DNA of 64,000 nt, from positions 62,001 through 126,000 of the forward strand of contig NZ_JAPLET010000024.1 of the NCBI RefSeq assembly GCF_026391055.1, in the 5' to 3' direction. Position 1 is the first letter of the stretch; each line of letters opens with the position of its first letter. Below, piece after piece: positions 34,021 to 42,731 of this stretch. Source of the DNA: Spirosoma sp. GTDB lineage: Bacteria > Bacteroidota > Bacteroidia > Cytophagales > Spirosomataceae. The position numbers and the translations under genes are program-made. Under the pieces are notes generated by a model, which saw only the letters and a program-made list of their open reading frames with translations, was not told where the DNA came from and did not search any database.

Positions 34021-35049
34021 TCACCATCCTTTAGCCATAGTCCGCAGTCGGCAGAGATACATGTCGGAAGTGATATACAATGTCGACCCATCATCTCCCC
34101 AGGCACAGTTTGCCGTAGCTACCCCGATTTTTATAAAACCCAGTGTTTCGCCCGTTGCCGAAAGAACCAGCACTCCGCCCCCGCCCGTAACCCATAAGTT
34201 ACCGGCACGGTCTACTTTCATTCCATCGAAGCCGCCCTCCAAACCTAGTTTTTTCATGCCCGCAGCACCAAAAACCTCCCGTCCTTTCCCCACCGAACCA
34301 TCGGCTTGCAGGGGGTAGGCCATGACAAGGGGGCGAAGTGGGTCGGACTGCGCCACGTAAAGGGTTTTCTCGTCGGGCGACAGCGCTATACCGTTCGGGC
34401 GGGTAAGGTCGCTTACGACTATCGACACCGTACCGGGCACCCCAGCCCGTTCGGGGGCAATCCGGTACACGCCCCACCCATCCGTTTCTTTTCCCGGGTC
34501 TTTTTCTTTTTTAGGCATTCCATACGGTGGATCAGTAAAATAATAGCTTCCATTGGAATGCGCCACTACATCGTTCGGACTATTGAATCGTTTGCCGTTA
34601 ACGTTATCGGCCAGCGTTCGTTTACCGCCGGTGCCGTTTAGCGGCATAGCCGTTACACGCCGGTCGCCGTGCTCGCAGGCAATGAGCCGCCCCTGCCGGT
34701 CGATGGTTAGCCCATTGGAACCGGGTTCATCACTGTAGGGTCCCACACCCGTATAGCCGGACGGCTTCAGAAACGGCGTGACACCGTCTTTTTCCGTCCA
34801 TTTAAAAATTGTGTTTTGCGGAACGTCAGAAAAGAGCAGAAAGCCCTGGTCTTTGACCCAAATGGGCCCTTCGGTCCAGACGAAACCATTGGCCAGCACC
34901 TCAACTTTGGCCTCCGCGGAAATCAGCTTATCCAGACGCGGGTCGACCCGCACAATCTGGCCAATTGTGGGAAAAGGCGTCGGCTGAGCCATAAGCGGAC
35001 AAAATGTAACGCCCAATAAGCCGACGAGTAGAATAGAGTTTAGGTTCAT
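34021..35049 (-). CDS. SMP-30/gluconolactonase-like six-bladed propeller
   Basis: The 342-residue protein has a signal peptide (MNLNSILLVGLLGVTFCPLMA) and the SMP-30/LRE metal-binding residues: Glu in FVWTEGPIWV, Asn in NSPNDVVAHSNGSYYFTDP and Asp in GFDGMKVDRAGNLWVTG. It would hydrolyse a sugar lactone in the periplasm; such enzymes often appear next to oxidoreductases acting on sugars. The divergent neighbour is a Tat-exported Gfo/Idh/MocA oxidoreductase, so the pair may oxidise a sugar and open its lactone outside the cytoplasm (inference). Gap between the two start codons is about 140 bases. Confidence 0.88.
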   Translation of the reverse strand: MNLNSILLVGLLGVTFCPLMAQPTPFPTIGQIVRVDPRLDKLISAEAKVEVLANGFVWTEGPIWVKDQGFLLFSDVPQNTIFKWTEKDGVTPFLKPSGYTGVGPYSDEPGSNGLTIDRQGRLIACEHGDRRVTAMPLNGTGGKRTLADNVNGKRFNSPNDVVAHSNGSYYFTDPPYGMPKKEKDPGKETDGWGVYRIAPERAGVPGTVSIVVSDLTRPNGIALSPDEKTLYVAQSDPLRPLVMAYPLQADGSVGKGREVFGAAGMKKLGLEGGFDGMKVDRAGNLWVTGGGGVLVLSATGETLGFIKIGVATANCAWGDDGSTLYITSDMYLCRLRTMAKGW

Positions 35050-35189
35050 ACGTTTTTAGGAATAAGCCTTAATGCTACGACGATTTTTAGCAGGTAGCAA
35101 GATGAGAAAGTGGATTAAGTTTTCTTTTTAATTATACTTACAACTTCGCTTACATTCAAGTGGGTTTTTACTCCCAATCTGTTTTTGTT

Positions 35190-36626
35190 ATGAACGATAA
35201 AAAACGAGTGGCTTCATCAACCGACCAGGAAAATAAATCCCGGCGTTCGTTTTTGAAGACCCTTGGCCTTGCCGGCACTGCTGCCGCGGCTGCCCCTGCC
35301 GCATTGGCAGAAACCACCGCCCGTACGGGCACTCCGCAGTATTTAAATCTGGTACGAAGCCACTCCAGTACAGCCGCTAACGACAAAGTGCGCATTGCCC
35401 TTATTGGCACGGGTGGCATGGGTATCGGCGACACCCAAACGGCGCTTATGGTCGATGGAGTGGAGATGGTTGCGGCCTGCGACCTATACGACGGCCGGTT
35501 GCGCCGGGCAAAAGAATTGTGGGGCGACAGCCTGCCGGTAACCAAAGACTACCGGGAAATTCTAGAACGCAAGGATATTGATGCGGTTATCAACGCAACA
35601 ACCGATCACTGGCACGAAAAAATATCGTCGGATGCCATGCGCAAAGGCAAGCACGTCTATTGCGAGAAGCCAATGGTGCAGAAGGTAGAGGACGGCCATG
35701 CGCTGATCAAAGTATCTAAAGAAACCGGTAAAGTTTTTCAGGTAGGTAGCCAGTTTGCCAGTTCGCTGCTCATTGCTAAAGCCCGTGAACTTCTGAAAGC
35801 CGGTGATATTGGCGAACTTGTCTTTGCCGAAGCCATCTACGACCGCCACAGCGCTATGGGCGCCTGGCAGTATTCGATTCCGCCTGATGCATCGCCCCAA
35901 ACAGTTGACTGGGACACGTATCTGGGCAGCGCACCCAAACGCCCCTGGGACCCACTCCGTTTTTTCCGATGGCGCAATTATCAGGACTACGGCACCGGTA
36001 TTGCGGGCGACCTGTATGTTCACCTGCTTACCTCACTGCACTGTATTACGGGCTCAAAAGGACCAAACAAAGTCTATTCGAGTGGCGGTACGCGCTATTG
36101 GAAAGATGGACGCGATGTACCGGATATTCAGCTGAGTATCTATGATTATGGCAAAACTGCCGAACACCCCGAATTTAACCTGACTACCCGCTCAAACTTC
36201 GTTGATGGCGGAGGAGGCAATTACCTCGTTCGGTTGGTAGGTACGGAAGGCGACTTATCCCTGGGCTTCGACTCCTTGACCGTTCATCGAAACAAGTTTC
36301 CGAAGGCACCGGGCATGTCGATTGACAACTTCCCGAAGGACCAGAAGGAGTTGTATATTCAGGAGTATAACAAACTTTATCCGTCCCGCCCCGAGTTGGA
36401 AGGGCCCAAAGAGTTTAAGTATTCGTTCCCCAAAGATTACAAGGGCGACCGCTACGAGCACTTTGTCAATTTCTTCAGCTCCGTTCGGTCAAAAACACCC
36501 AACATTGAGGATGCAACGTTCGGGTTGCGTGCCTGCGGACCAACGCAGTGTGGCAATATGAGCTTTGCGCAGAAGAAAGCAATTAGCTGGGACCCGATCA
36601 ACATGAAAATCCTGGGTGCTGTATAA
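35190..36626 (+). CDS. Gfo/Idh/MocA-family oxidoreductase, Tat-exported
   Basis: Starting at 35190 the protein (478 residues) begins with a twin-arginine signal, KSRRSFLKTLGLAGTAAA, followed by an Ala-rich h-region. The Rossmann NAD(P) motif is VRIALIGTGGMGIGD and the family signature is CEKPMVQ. The C-terminal alpha/beta domain (AEAIYDRHSAMGAWQ, PSRPELEGPKEF) places it with the large secreted Bacteroidota members. It likely oxidises a sugar or sugar derivative with tightly bound NAD(P) in the periplasm. A very strong hairpin terminator follows the gene, so it is a single-gene unit. Divergent from the SMP-30-like gene. Confidence 0.92.
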   Translation: MNDKKRVASSTDQENKSRRSFLKTLGLAGTAAAAAPAALAETTARTGTPQYLNLVRSHSSTAANDKVRIALIGTGGMGIGDTQTALMVDGVEMVAACDLYDGRLRRAKELWGDSLPVTKDYREILERKDIDAVINATTDHWHEKISSDAMRKGKHVYCEKPMVQKVEDGHALIKVSKETGKVFQVGSQFASSLLIAKARELLKAGDIGELVFAEAIYDRHSAMGAWQYSIPPDASPQTVDWDTYLGSAPKRPWDPLRFFRWRNYQDYGTGIAGDLYVHLLTSLHCITGSKGPNKVYSSGGTRYWKDGRDVPDIQLSIYDYGKTAEHPEFNLTTRSNFVDGGGGNYLVRLVGTEGDLSLGFDSLTVHRNKFPKAPGMSIDNFPKDQKELYIQEYNKLYPSRPELEGPKEFKYSFPKDYKGDRYEHFVNFFSSVRSKTPNIEDATFGLRACGPTQCGNMSFAQKKAISWDPINMKILGAV

Positions 36627-36658
36627 GGATTAAGCATTTTTGCTGAACTACTAAACGA

Positions 36659-36706
36659 GTAAAAAAGCAGCAGGACTTTCGCTTGAAAGTCCTGCTGCTT
36701 TTTTAC
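36659..36706 (+). terminator. Rho-independent terminator, 22-bp perfect stem
   Basis: The stem starts GTAAAAAAGCAGCAGGAC at 36659, pairs 36659-36680 with 36685-36706 across a GCTT loop, and ends in a U-run. It follows the Gfo/Idh/MocA gene and can also serve the opposing lipoprotein gene. Confidence 0.85.
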
Positions 36707-36763
36707 TGTCTTATGGCAATTCGAACCCGTTTTTAAAAAGCCTAAACATTTCCTTGCAACTTA

Positions 36764-37378
36764 TTAATTATAGCCGTGAGGAGGAGACGGGTTTGTAGAA
36801 AATTCCGAATCTGAGTATAGGTTGGTATCGAGATCTGATTCGTTCTTATTAATAAACTGAATAAATACTTTATACTGGATTCGGTTAGTAGCATGATCTC
36901 GGTTTGGTATAAAAAGCAGATTAGCCTGCCTCTTTAAACTATCTGATTTTATTTTAGCTACTATTTTTTTTACCGCTTCTTTTGAAAGAAGTTGATTACC
37001 AACGTACGTATTAGCCCCGATTGATACGTTTGTTTTTCCTTTTGGCTGTAATTTTACATCAGGGTTAGGGCTGTAATAAATAGAATCTGACTTTGTCTTT
37101 TGGGTAATCCACCCATTTAGACTTACGGTAGAATCACCAAAAAAATAGTCAAAAATAAAGCTCTTACCCTTAGCGTCCTCAAACACTTTGGCAGAAACAA
37201 CTAAAGAATCCAGATAAACGACTGGAATTAAGTTACTGGCCCCTTCATTTTGAGTCATAGAAGAAATTCCGGAAGAATCTGCTTTATCTGCTGACGTTTG
37301 CCCCGATTGACAGGCGACAAACATGAAAGAAAAAAGCAGACAGAAGGCGAGAACTCTGACAGGTGTAAATTGCGTCAT
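36764..37378 (-). CDS. Hypothetical lipoprotein
   Basis: The 204-residue product starts with a lipoprotein signal ending FSFMFVAC (Cys23), then a Ser/Asp-rich linker (GQTSADKADSSG). The mature part holds a possible beta domain (FIFDYFFGDSTVSLNGWI, HATNRIQYKVFIQFINKN). I recognise no family. The gene is AT-rich compared with most of the window and stands alone, with a strong terminator facing it and 306 bases free upstream. Confidence 0.65.
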   Translation of the reverse strand: MTQFTPVRVLAFCLLFSFMFVACQSGQTSADKADSSGISSMTQNEGASNLIPVVYLDSLVVSAKVFEDAKGKSFIFDYFFGDSTVSLNGWITQKTKSDSIYYSPNPDVKLQPKGKTNVSIGANTYVGNQLLSKEAVKKIVAKIKSDSLKRQANLLFIPNRDHATNRIQYKVFIQFINKNESDLDTNLYSDSEFSTNPSPPHGYN

Positions 37379-37684
37379 TCTGATGGGATTAAGGTGAGCG
37401 CTAAAAATAAAAATAGTTAGTTAAATAACCTTCTAAAAGGCAAGTAATTGCCCTAAAATACACAAAATAAGCATTGATTATCAGAATATTGCCTCGCTAT
37501 AGGGGAAGTAAACTCACTTATCTTCCAGATAATACCTATAGAGTAAATTATCTATTGACAACTAGTAATACTCTACTGAGACTTCACCACCTTCTTTACG
37601 GAAATTGTATATTTGATTAGCTTCACCGATCCGGTAGCCCTTTAAATGATATGAAATAAATATGTTTAAACACACAAAGACGTA
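37379..37684. other. Divergent intergenic region
   Basis: No gene in these 306 AT-rich bases. TATATTTG at 37608-37615 matches the -7 consensus for rightward transcription of the 7TM-kinase pair, but I see no TTTG at 19-20 bases upstream. Nothing else is evident. Confidence 0.5.
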
Positions 37685-38350
37685 ATGTTACAGGTAGTTC
37701 TTGACTGGTCGGAAGTATGGGCCTTATTTTTTCCCCTTATTACTTATTATATTCATAATCGGCAACCCGATTATTTCAAGGCTATTTCGATTTATCTCTG
37801 GGTGGCGTTGGCGCTAAATTTATCGGGTGACTTAATAGGTGACTTTAAACGATACTTACCCGATTGGTTGCAGAGTAATCTGATCTTATATGTTATTCAC
37901 TCAATATTTCGCTTTGTTTGTTTTACTTATTTTTTCTCATTGATCAGGCAATCTTATTTTTTACGATTAAGACGATTGATTCCTTTTTTATACCTGCTAT
38001 TTATTATCGTAAACTATATATTCCTGGAAGATTATTTAGACCAAAATCACTTAAGTGGAAATTTATTTACTATTGAAGCTTATTTTTTACTTATCTACTG
38101 TTTGCTGTACTACTTGTCTAAACTGCGGGATAATATAGAAAGTTTTTGGAATGATCAGCCCTTTTGGATAGTCACGGGACTTAGTATATATGTGGTCATT
38201 AACTTTTTTATCTTTTTGTTTTATGTTCCGTTAATTCAGGAAAATCTCAGCCTTGCCGAAAAAATGTGGAGTATACATAACCTAGCCTATATCATTCTTT
38301 GCCTATCCATAACCAAAGCAATTTATGTACCAATTCGACCTGTCTATTGA
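37685..38350 (+). CDS. Seven-TM membrane protein, probable sensor partner of the kinase
   Basis: The 221-residue protein consists almost only of about seven hydrophobic helices (roughly residues 4-22, 33-50, 58-85, 97-115, 123-143, 157-178, 190-212), with short polar turns. I recognise no enzyme motif. Its last 26 bases overlap the start of the histidine kinase gene, so translation is coupled. The kinase itself has only one TM helix and no sensor domain, so this protein is a good candidate for the separate membrane sensor. The DNA is AT-rich in the 7TM gene and becomes average in the kinase. Confidence 0.75.
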   Translation: MLQVVLDWSEVWALFFPLITYYIHNRQPDYFKAISIYLWVALALNLSGDLIGDFKRYLPDWLQSNLILYVIHSIFRFVCFTYFFSLIRQSYFLRLRRLIPFLYLLFIIVNYIFLEDYLDQNHLSGNLFTIEAYFLLIYCLLYYLSKLRDNIESFWNDQPFWIVTGLSIYVVINFFIFLFYVPLIQENLSLAEKMWSIHNLAYIILCLSITKAIYVPIRPVY

Positions 38351-39368
38351 ATCCCGTATCATCGTCGGCATCTCAGCAATGGTTTTACTGTTCAGCGGCT
38401 TCCTCATATCCTTTATAACGTCGCAACGAAAAAAAATTCAACACCATAGAGAAGTGGAATTGCTGCATGAGCAACAAAAGAAATTACTCATAGAGCAAAA
38501 TGATCAGTTAGAGCAGCGGGTCAAGGAAAGAACCACAGAACTAAGAGAGCAAAAAGAAGCATTACAGATTTCTCTCACAGAACTCAAGTCGACACAGATG
38601 CAGTTAATTCAGAAGGAGAAATTGGCGTCGCTTGGCGAGCTGACGGCTGGTATTGCTCACGAAATTCAAAACCCGCTCAACTTCGTAAAAAACTTTTCGG
38701 AATTATCCATCGAGTTTATGAGCGAGTTAAAGCAGGAAGTCAGGGCGGGTAACGAAAAAAGTGTACTTGATCTGGCCGAAATACTTTCGCAGAACCTGGA
38801 AAAAATCAGTACACACGGTAACCGGGCCAGCCGCATTGTAAAAGGTATGCTCGAACACTCTCGATTAAGTTCTGGCGAACGGAGGCCCACCGACCTCAAT
38901 GCGTTAGTTGATGAGTACGTGAAATTGGCATACCATGGTTCACGAGCTAAGGATAACGAGTTTACGTGCAAGCTAGTAACCAGCCTCGACCCAAAGCTGG
39001 TCAAATTCAATATTATTCCTCAGGAGATCGGCCGTGTATTGCTAAACCTATTAAACAACGCGTTTTACGCCGTACGGGAAAAAAAGAAAAAAGCAGACCT
39101 CTCCTACCAACCTACCGTTATGGCAAGTACCGCATTAACCGATAATCAAGTTGAAATTCGGGTACTCGACAACGGAATTGGGATACCGGATTCAATTAAA
39201 GCCAAAATATTCCAGCCCTTTTTCACGACAAAACCCACCGGAGAGGGAACTGGTCTCGGCCTGTCGCTTAGCTATGACATCATTACCAAAGGCCATAACG
39301 GCGGACTTGAGGTGAAAACCGAAGCGGATGGGGCCACTGAGTTTATTATTCAACTCCCTCTTTCCTAG
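38325..39368 (+). CDS. Sensor histidine kinase (single TM, coiled-coil)
   Basis: The 347-residue protein has one TM helix (about residues 12-32), a long coiled-coil (about 38-100, rich in Glu, Gln and Lys), a dimerisation domain with phospho-acceptor His112 in AGIAHEIQNPLNFVK, and an ATPase domain with N-box (LLNLLNNAFYAVREK), G1 (VLDNGIGIPDSIKAKIF) and G2 (GEGTGLGLSLSYDI). No response regulator is encoded nearby. The partner is probably the 7TM protein whose gene it overlaps; together they would form a split membrane sensor kinase. Confidence 0.92.
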   Translation: MYQFDLSIESRIIVGISAMVLLFSGFLISFITSQRKKIQHHREVELLHEQQKKLLIEQNDQLEQRVKERTTELREQKEALQISLTELKSTQMQLIQKEKLASLGELTAGIAHEIQNPLNFVKNFSELSIEFMSELKQEVRAGNEKSVLDLAEILSQNLEKISTHGNRASRIVKGMLEHSRLSSGERRPTDLNALVDEYVKLAYHGSRAKDNEFTCKLVTSLDPKLVKFNIIPQEIGRVLLNLLNNAFYAVREKKKKADLSYQPTVMASTALTDNQVEIRVLDNGIGIPDSIKAKIFQPFFTTKPTGEGTGLGLSLSYDIITKGHNGGLEVKTEADGATEFIIQLPLS

Positions 39369-39421
39369 ACCTGCCAGTATACTGATTTTCGGCAAAAATT
39401 TACCCAGCACTGACTTTTTGA

Positions 39422-39457
39422 CCGCTCCTAACCTACCCTTTTGTGCGTTAGGAGCGG
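39422..39457. terminator. Hairpin between convergent genes
   Basis: CCGCTCCTAAC (39422-39432) pairs with GTTAGGAGCGG (39447-39457), 14-base loop, in the 92-base gap between the convergent kinase and plug-domain genes. Confidence 0.6.
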
Positions 39458-39460
39458 GCT

Positions 39461-41932
39461 TTACTCCACCCGTACTCGCGCATCACCTACGCCTGGCATT
39501 CCTGATCGGGTAAGGCCTTCCGCCCGAATCCGAAGATTGGTTTTAGCATCAGACGTAAAGAATGAAACGGTGGCTTTCCCGTCTTGATCAGTCTGGATCA
39601 TGGGTGCCCAGAACAGCGTTGTCCGGTAATCCGGGCGAACGTGTTCTGGCTTTTTAACATCATAACGGGGAGCATAAAATTCTTTCAGGGGTGCATAGCC
39701 GGGTAGTTTGGCAATGAGCGTACCCGGCGTTACATCTTTCGAAAAATCGTAGTCGGGCTTACCTCGTTTGGTGAGGATTGAAATAACGCCACCCCCAGCC
39801 CGCGACCCATAAATAGCGGCCGACGCTCCTTTCAGGACATCAACCCGGTCAATGTCCTGCACGGATACCCCCATAACCCCCTGCAAGTCCATCGGCATAC
39901 CGTCGAGCACGAACAACGGTTCTATCGGCCCATTAAAATTGGCAGCTCCCCGAATTTGCACCCGGGCGCTCAACCCGTTACCGGTTACCTGCACGCCCGC
40001 AATTTGCCCCTGAATAACATCCAGAAACGTTAACCGTCCGGAGGTATTCACCTGATCGAATTTGACACTGGCATCCGGCGTACCATAAATAACTCTGGAA
40101 TCCTGCTCCCTATACTTTTTTGCTTTTACAGTCACCGTATTCAACAATACTTCGCCGTTGCGCCGGATCTGCCGCTCAATTTCCTGATATTCCTTGGTTC
40201 GTCGGATAAAGTTGGCCAGTTCATCACGCCTAAATTCGAGCGGATTGTACGGGACTTTGAGAATGGTTACTGGTGGCACCAGAAGCTGGTCGAGGGTAAT
40301 AACCATATTTCGGTTTGCACTCCCTTTCAGGCCCTGGATCATAACAGTTGTAGTATCCGTAAAATCAAGGTCATAAGCGGCATAATTGCCAGCCTCATCG
40401 GTGTCGCCAATGAGGATATCACGTGTACTGTCCCGTTTAGCCAGCATAAACGTAAGCTTAACTTTTCCGCCAATATCTTTCTGATTAGGCCGAACAACCC
40501 GTCCTGTCAGCGACAAGCCCCCTTCCAGTGGATATTTGTTCGGCAGTACGCTTCCCGACAGCACATCGGCCCAGGCAAATCGTCGCCATCCCTGGGTCAT
40601 CATCAGTATGTCCAGTTTCAGCCACCGGTCCGGATTGGCAGACTTAAAATAATATTCGGGTTGTTCGATCGTGCCAGCTATATCAGACGCCAGCAGCAGA
40701 TGCGACCGGATGGTGGACCCGTTAGTATCTACTTCGGGCGCGAGTTGCGCATCGACAACAGCCAACGACAAATTAGCAGCCTGTGGTTTGCCGTTTGCGT
40801 CGGTCGTCGTCACAGTTAGATTAACCTGCTCACGATTCCGATAGGCAGGTTTATCAGCCTCCAGAGAGACGTTGATCTGTTCGGCCCGGTGAATAAATAT
40901 AAGTCGCTCACAAACGGGCTTATTGGTTTCGTCAAAGATCGTCAGTTGGGAAATGCCTTCTGGAAACTGAGCGCGTGGCAGACGCACCATAGCCAGCTTT
41001 TTGACAAATGGAATCCGGGCCGTCTGATAAATCTGCCCTCTTGTCTGCGCCACCAGCGTTATTCGGGCGGTAGTATCGATGCCAGTTTTATTGTGCATGA
41101 CATACACCAGCACATTGTCTTTATTCGTCAGATTTTCGACTTGCATACTTACACCCTCCTGCTGGACCGCAGGGAGTGGATAAGCAGCTAACGTTCCATC
41201 CAGAAGCGGTACATAAGCCGTGTAGGTCTGAGCGGGTTCGGGTTTAAGCATGAAGAAGCCCATACCCAGATGCGAACTGGAAAAGCCGGTAACGGTATCC
41301 TTGCGTGTATTCAGCACGAAGCCCTTTACGTCTATCCCCATTCCCGACAAATTGACGGCTTTAAACGCTACCCGACCGACCAAACCCGTAAGTAACTGCC
41401 CGCCCTCGGGTAGAAACTGTATATCAGGACGATTGCTGGCTTGAGTACCTGTGTTCTTTTCGGCACCCGTATCGGGACGAAGAATGGTTAGCGTTTTGGT
41501 GAAAAAGTAAGCCTCCGGATAGTTCCGCATGAAATTGGTGTAGGCGCGGAGTTGATAGCTTCCGGCTGCTAATGAATCAGGCAACGTCAGCTGACCAGGC
41601 GCATAGCTGCTTGTGGCCCGGAGCTGAGTCCGTAAACGAACACGTCTGGCCATGGGGTCTACCAGATCGACGTACAGCACCCGGCTGAGTGTATCGGCTT
41701 CGTGCGAACTTCCATTTACAAGATAGCCTTTCAGCCAGATCGTTTCGCCCGTAAGGTAGGCGTCCCGATCGGTATGAATGTATACTTTCTCCGTAGGTCG
41801 CTGCTGGTTATAAAGACGAAACTGGTCGAGTAAACGTTTAATAAACTCGTCATTATATGTTTGGAACGCAACAAGTAATGTTACTACAGGTAGCAAAAAC
41901 AACCCAATTAATCTAAAAGTAATTGTGCGCAT
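39461..41932 (-). CDS. Macroglobulin-domain protein ending in a TonB-plug domain, no barrel
   Basis: The 823-residue protein starts with a signal-like hydrophobic segment (FRLIGLFLLPVVTLLVAF). Residues about 40-140 form an MG2-type domain (EKVYIHTDRDAYLTGETIWL), followed by further immunoglobulin-like strands up to about 600. The region 640-750 is a TonB-dependent-receptor plug: TFLDVIQGQIAGVQVTGNG, EPLFVLDGMPMD, IDRVDVLKGASAAIYGSRAG. After about 70 more residues (YRTTLFWAPMIQTDQDGKAT) the protein ends without a beta-barrel. This architecture recurs in Bacteroidota, usually annotated as plug-domain protein; its role is not known. Probably a periplasmic or outer-membrane-associated protein. 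Confidence 0.85.
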   Translation of the reverse strand: MRTITFRLIGLFLLPVVTLLVAFQTYNDEFIKRLLDQFRLYNQQRPTEKVYIHTDRDAYLTGETIWLKGYLVNGSSHEADTLSRVLYVDLVDPMARRVRLRTQLRATSSYAPGQLTLPDSLAAGSYQLRAYTNFMRNYPEAYFFTKTLTILRPDTGAEKNTGTQASNRPDIQFLPEGGQLLTGLVGRVAFKAVNLSGMGIDVKGFVLNTRKDTVTGFSSSHLGMGFFMLKPEPAQTYTAYVPLLDGTLAAYPLPAVQQEGVSMQVENLTNKDNVLVYVMHNKTGIDTTARITLVAQTRGQIYQTARIPFVKKLAMVRLPRAQFPEGISQLTIFDETNKPVCERLIFIHRAEQINVSLEADKPAYRNREQVNLTVTTTDANGKPQAANLSLAVVDAQLAPEVDTNGSTIRSHLLLASDIAGTIEQPEYYFKSANPDRWLKLDILMMTQGWRRFAWADVLSGSVLPNKYPLEGGLSLTGRVVRPNQKDIGGKVKLTFMLAKRDSTRDILIGDTDEAGNYAAYDLDFTDTTTVMIQGLKGSANRNMVITLDQLLVPPVTILKVPYNPLEFRRDELANFIRRTKEYQEIERQIRRNGEVLLNTVTVKAKKYREQDSRVIYGTPDASVKFDQVNTSGRLTFLDVIQGQIAGVQVTGNGLSARVQIRGAANFNGPIEPLFVLDGMPMDLQGVMGVSVQDIDRVDVLKGASAAIYGSRAGGGVISILTKRGKPDYDFSKDVTPGTLIAKLPGYAPLKEFYAPRYDVKKPEHVRPDYRTTLFWAPMIQTDQDGKATVSFFTSDAKTNLRIRAEGLTRSGMPGVGDARVRVE

Positions 41933-42006
41933 AGAAAAGATTTCAAACAGCAGTATATCCCTTTATCCTTACAGTGACTAATTTAGCAAAACCTCTCCCT
42001 TAACCT

Positions 42007-42666
42007 ATGACCTTACCCGCTCAAAAAACAGCGCTTGTTTTAGGGGCTACCGGCCTAATCGGTAACTTGCTAACGCATCAGCTTGTCAACTCACCAGCTT
42101 ATTCGATGGTTAAAGTGCTGGTGCGCAAACCATTGACCTGGCAGCACCCTCACTTACAGGAAATTTCGTTCGAATTTGACCACCCGAATGGATTAATCAT
42201 ACAAGCCGACGATATATTTTGCTGTTTGGGTACAACCATGAAAAAAGCAGGGTCAAAAGAAGCCTTTCAAAAAGTAGACTACCAATATCCTCTGACGGTT
42301 GCTCAAATGGGGCTTACCAACGGAGCCAAGCAGTTTGCCATCGTTACGTCAATGGGAGCGGATACCGAATCATCGTTCTTTTACAATCGAGTCAAAGGCG
42401 AAGTTGAGCGCGACTTGACTGCGATGAACTACCCGACGCTACTTATCTACCGCCCCTCGCTCTTATTGGGCAACCGCGCCGAACAGGGTGAAAACCGGCT
42501 CGGCGAACGACTGGCAGAAGGGACCATGCGCTTATTAAAACCCTTAATTCCGCCCAAATACAGAGCTGTTGAGGCTAGCAAAGTCGCCAATGCCATGCTC
42601 ACAACCGCGCAGCAGGGGCTAACGGGTAAAACCGTTTTTGAATCTGATGCGCTACAAGCCTTTTAG
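42007..42666 (+). CDS. NAD(P)-binding oxidoreductase, HTATIP2/NmrA-like
   Basis: The 219-residue protein begins with a Rossmann strand and glycine motif, ALVLGATGLIGNLLTHQL, and keeps the later pattern of extended SDR proteins of the TIP30/HTATIP2 group: DIFCCLGTTMKKAGSKEAF, FAIVTSMGAD and FYNRVKGEVERDL. A complete Tyr-X3-Lys pair is replaced by FYNRVKG, with Tyr and Lys four residues apart, which fits the group. Substrate unknown; predicted cytosolic. It stands alone, divergent from the plug-domain gene with a 74-base gap. Confidence 0.85.
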   Translation: MTLPAQKTALVLGATGLIGNLLTHQLVNSPAYSMVKVLVRKPLTWQHPHLQEISFEFDHPNGLIIQADDIFCCLGTTMKKAGSKEAFQKVDYQYPLTVAQMGLTNGAKQFAIVTSMGADTESSFFYNRVKGEVERDLTAMNYPTLLIYRPSLLLGNRAEQGENRLGERLAEGTMRLLKPLIPPKYRAVEASKVANAMLTTAQQGLTGKTVFESDALQAF

Positions 42667-42731
42667 TATAGGTAATTGTTTCCCGTATACTTTGCACTAA
42701 GTAAAGCCACCTATCCATCCTTATTAGCCAA

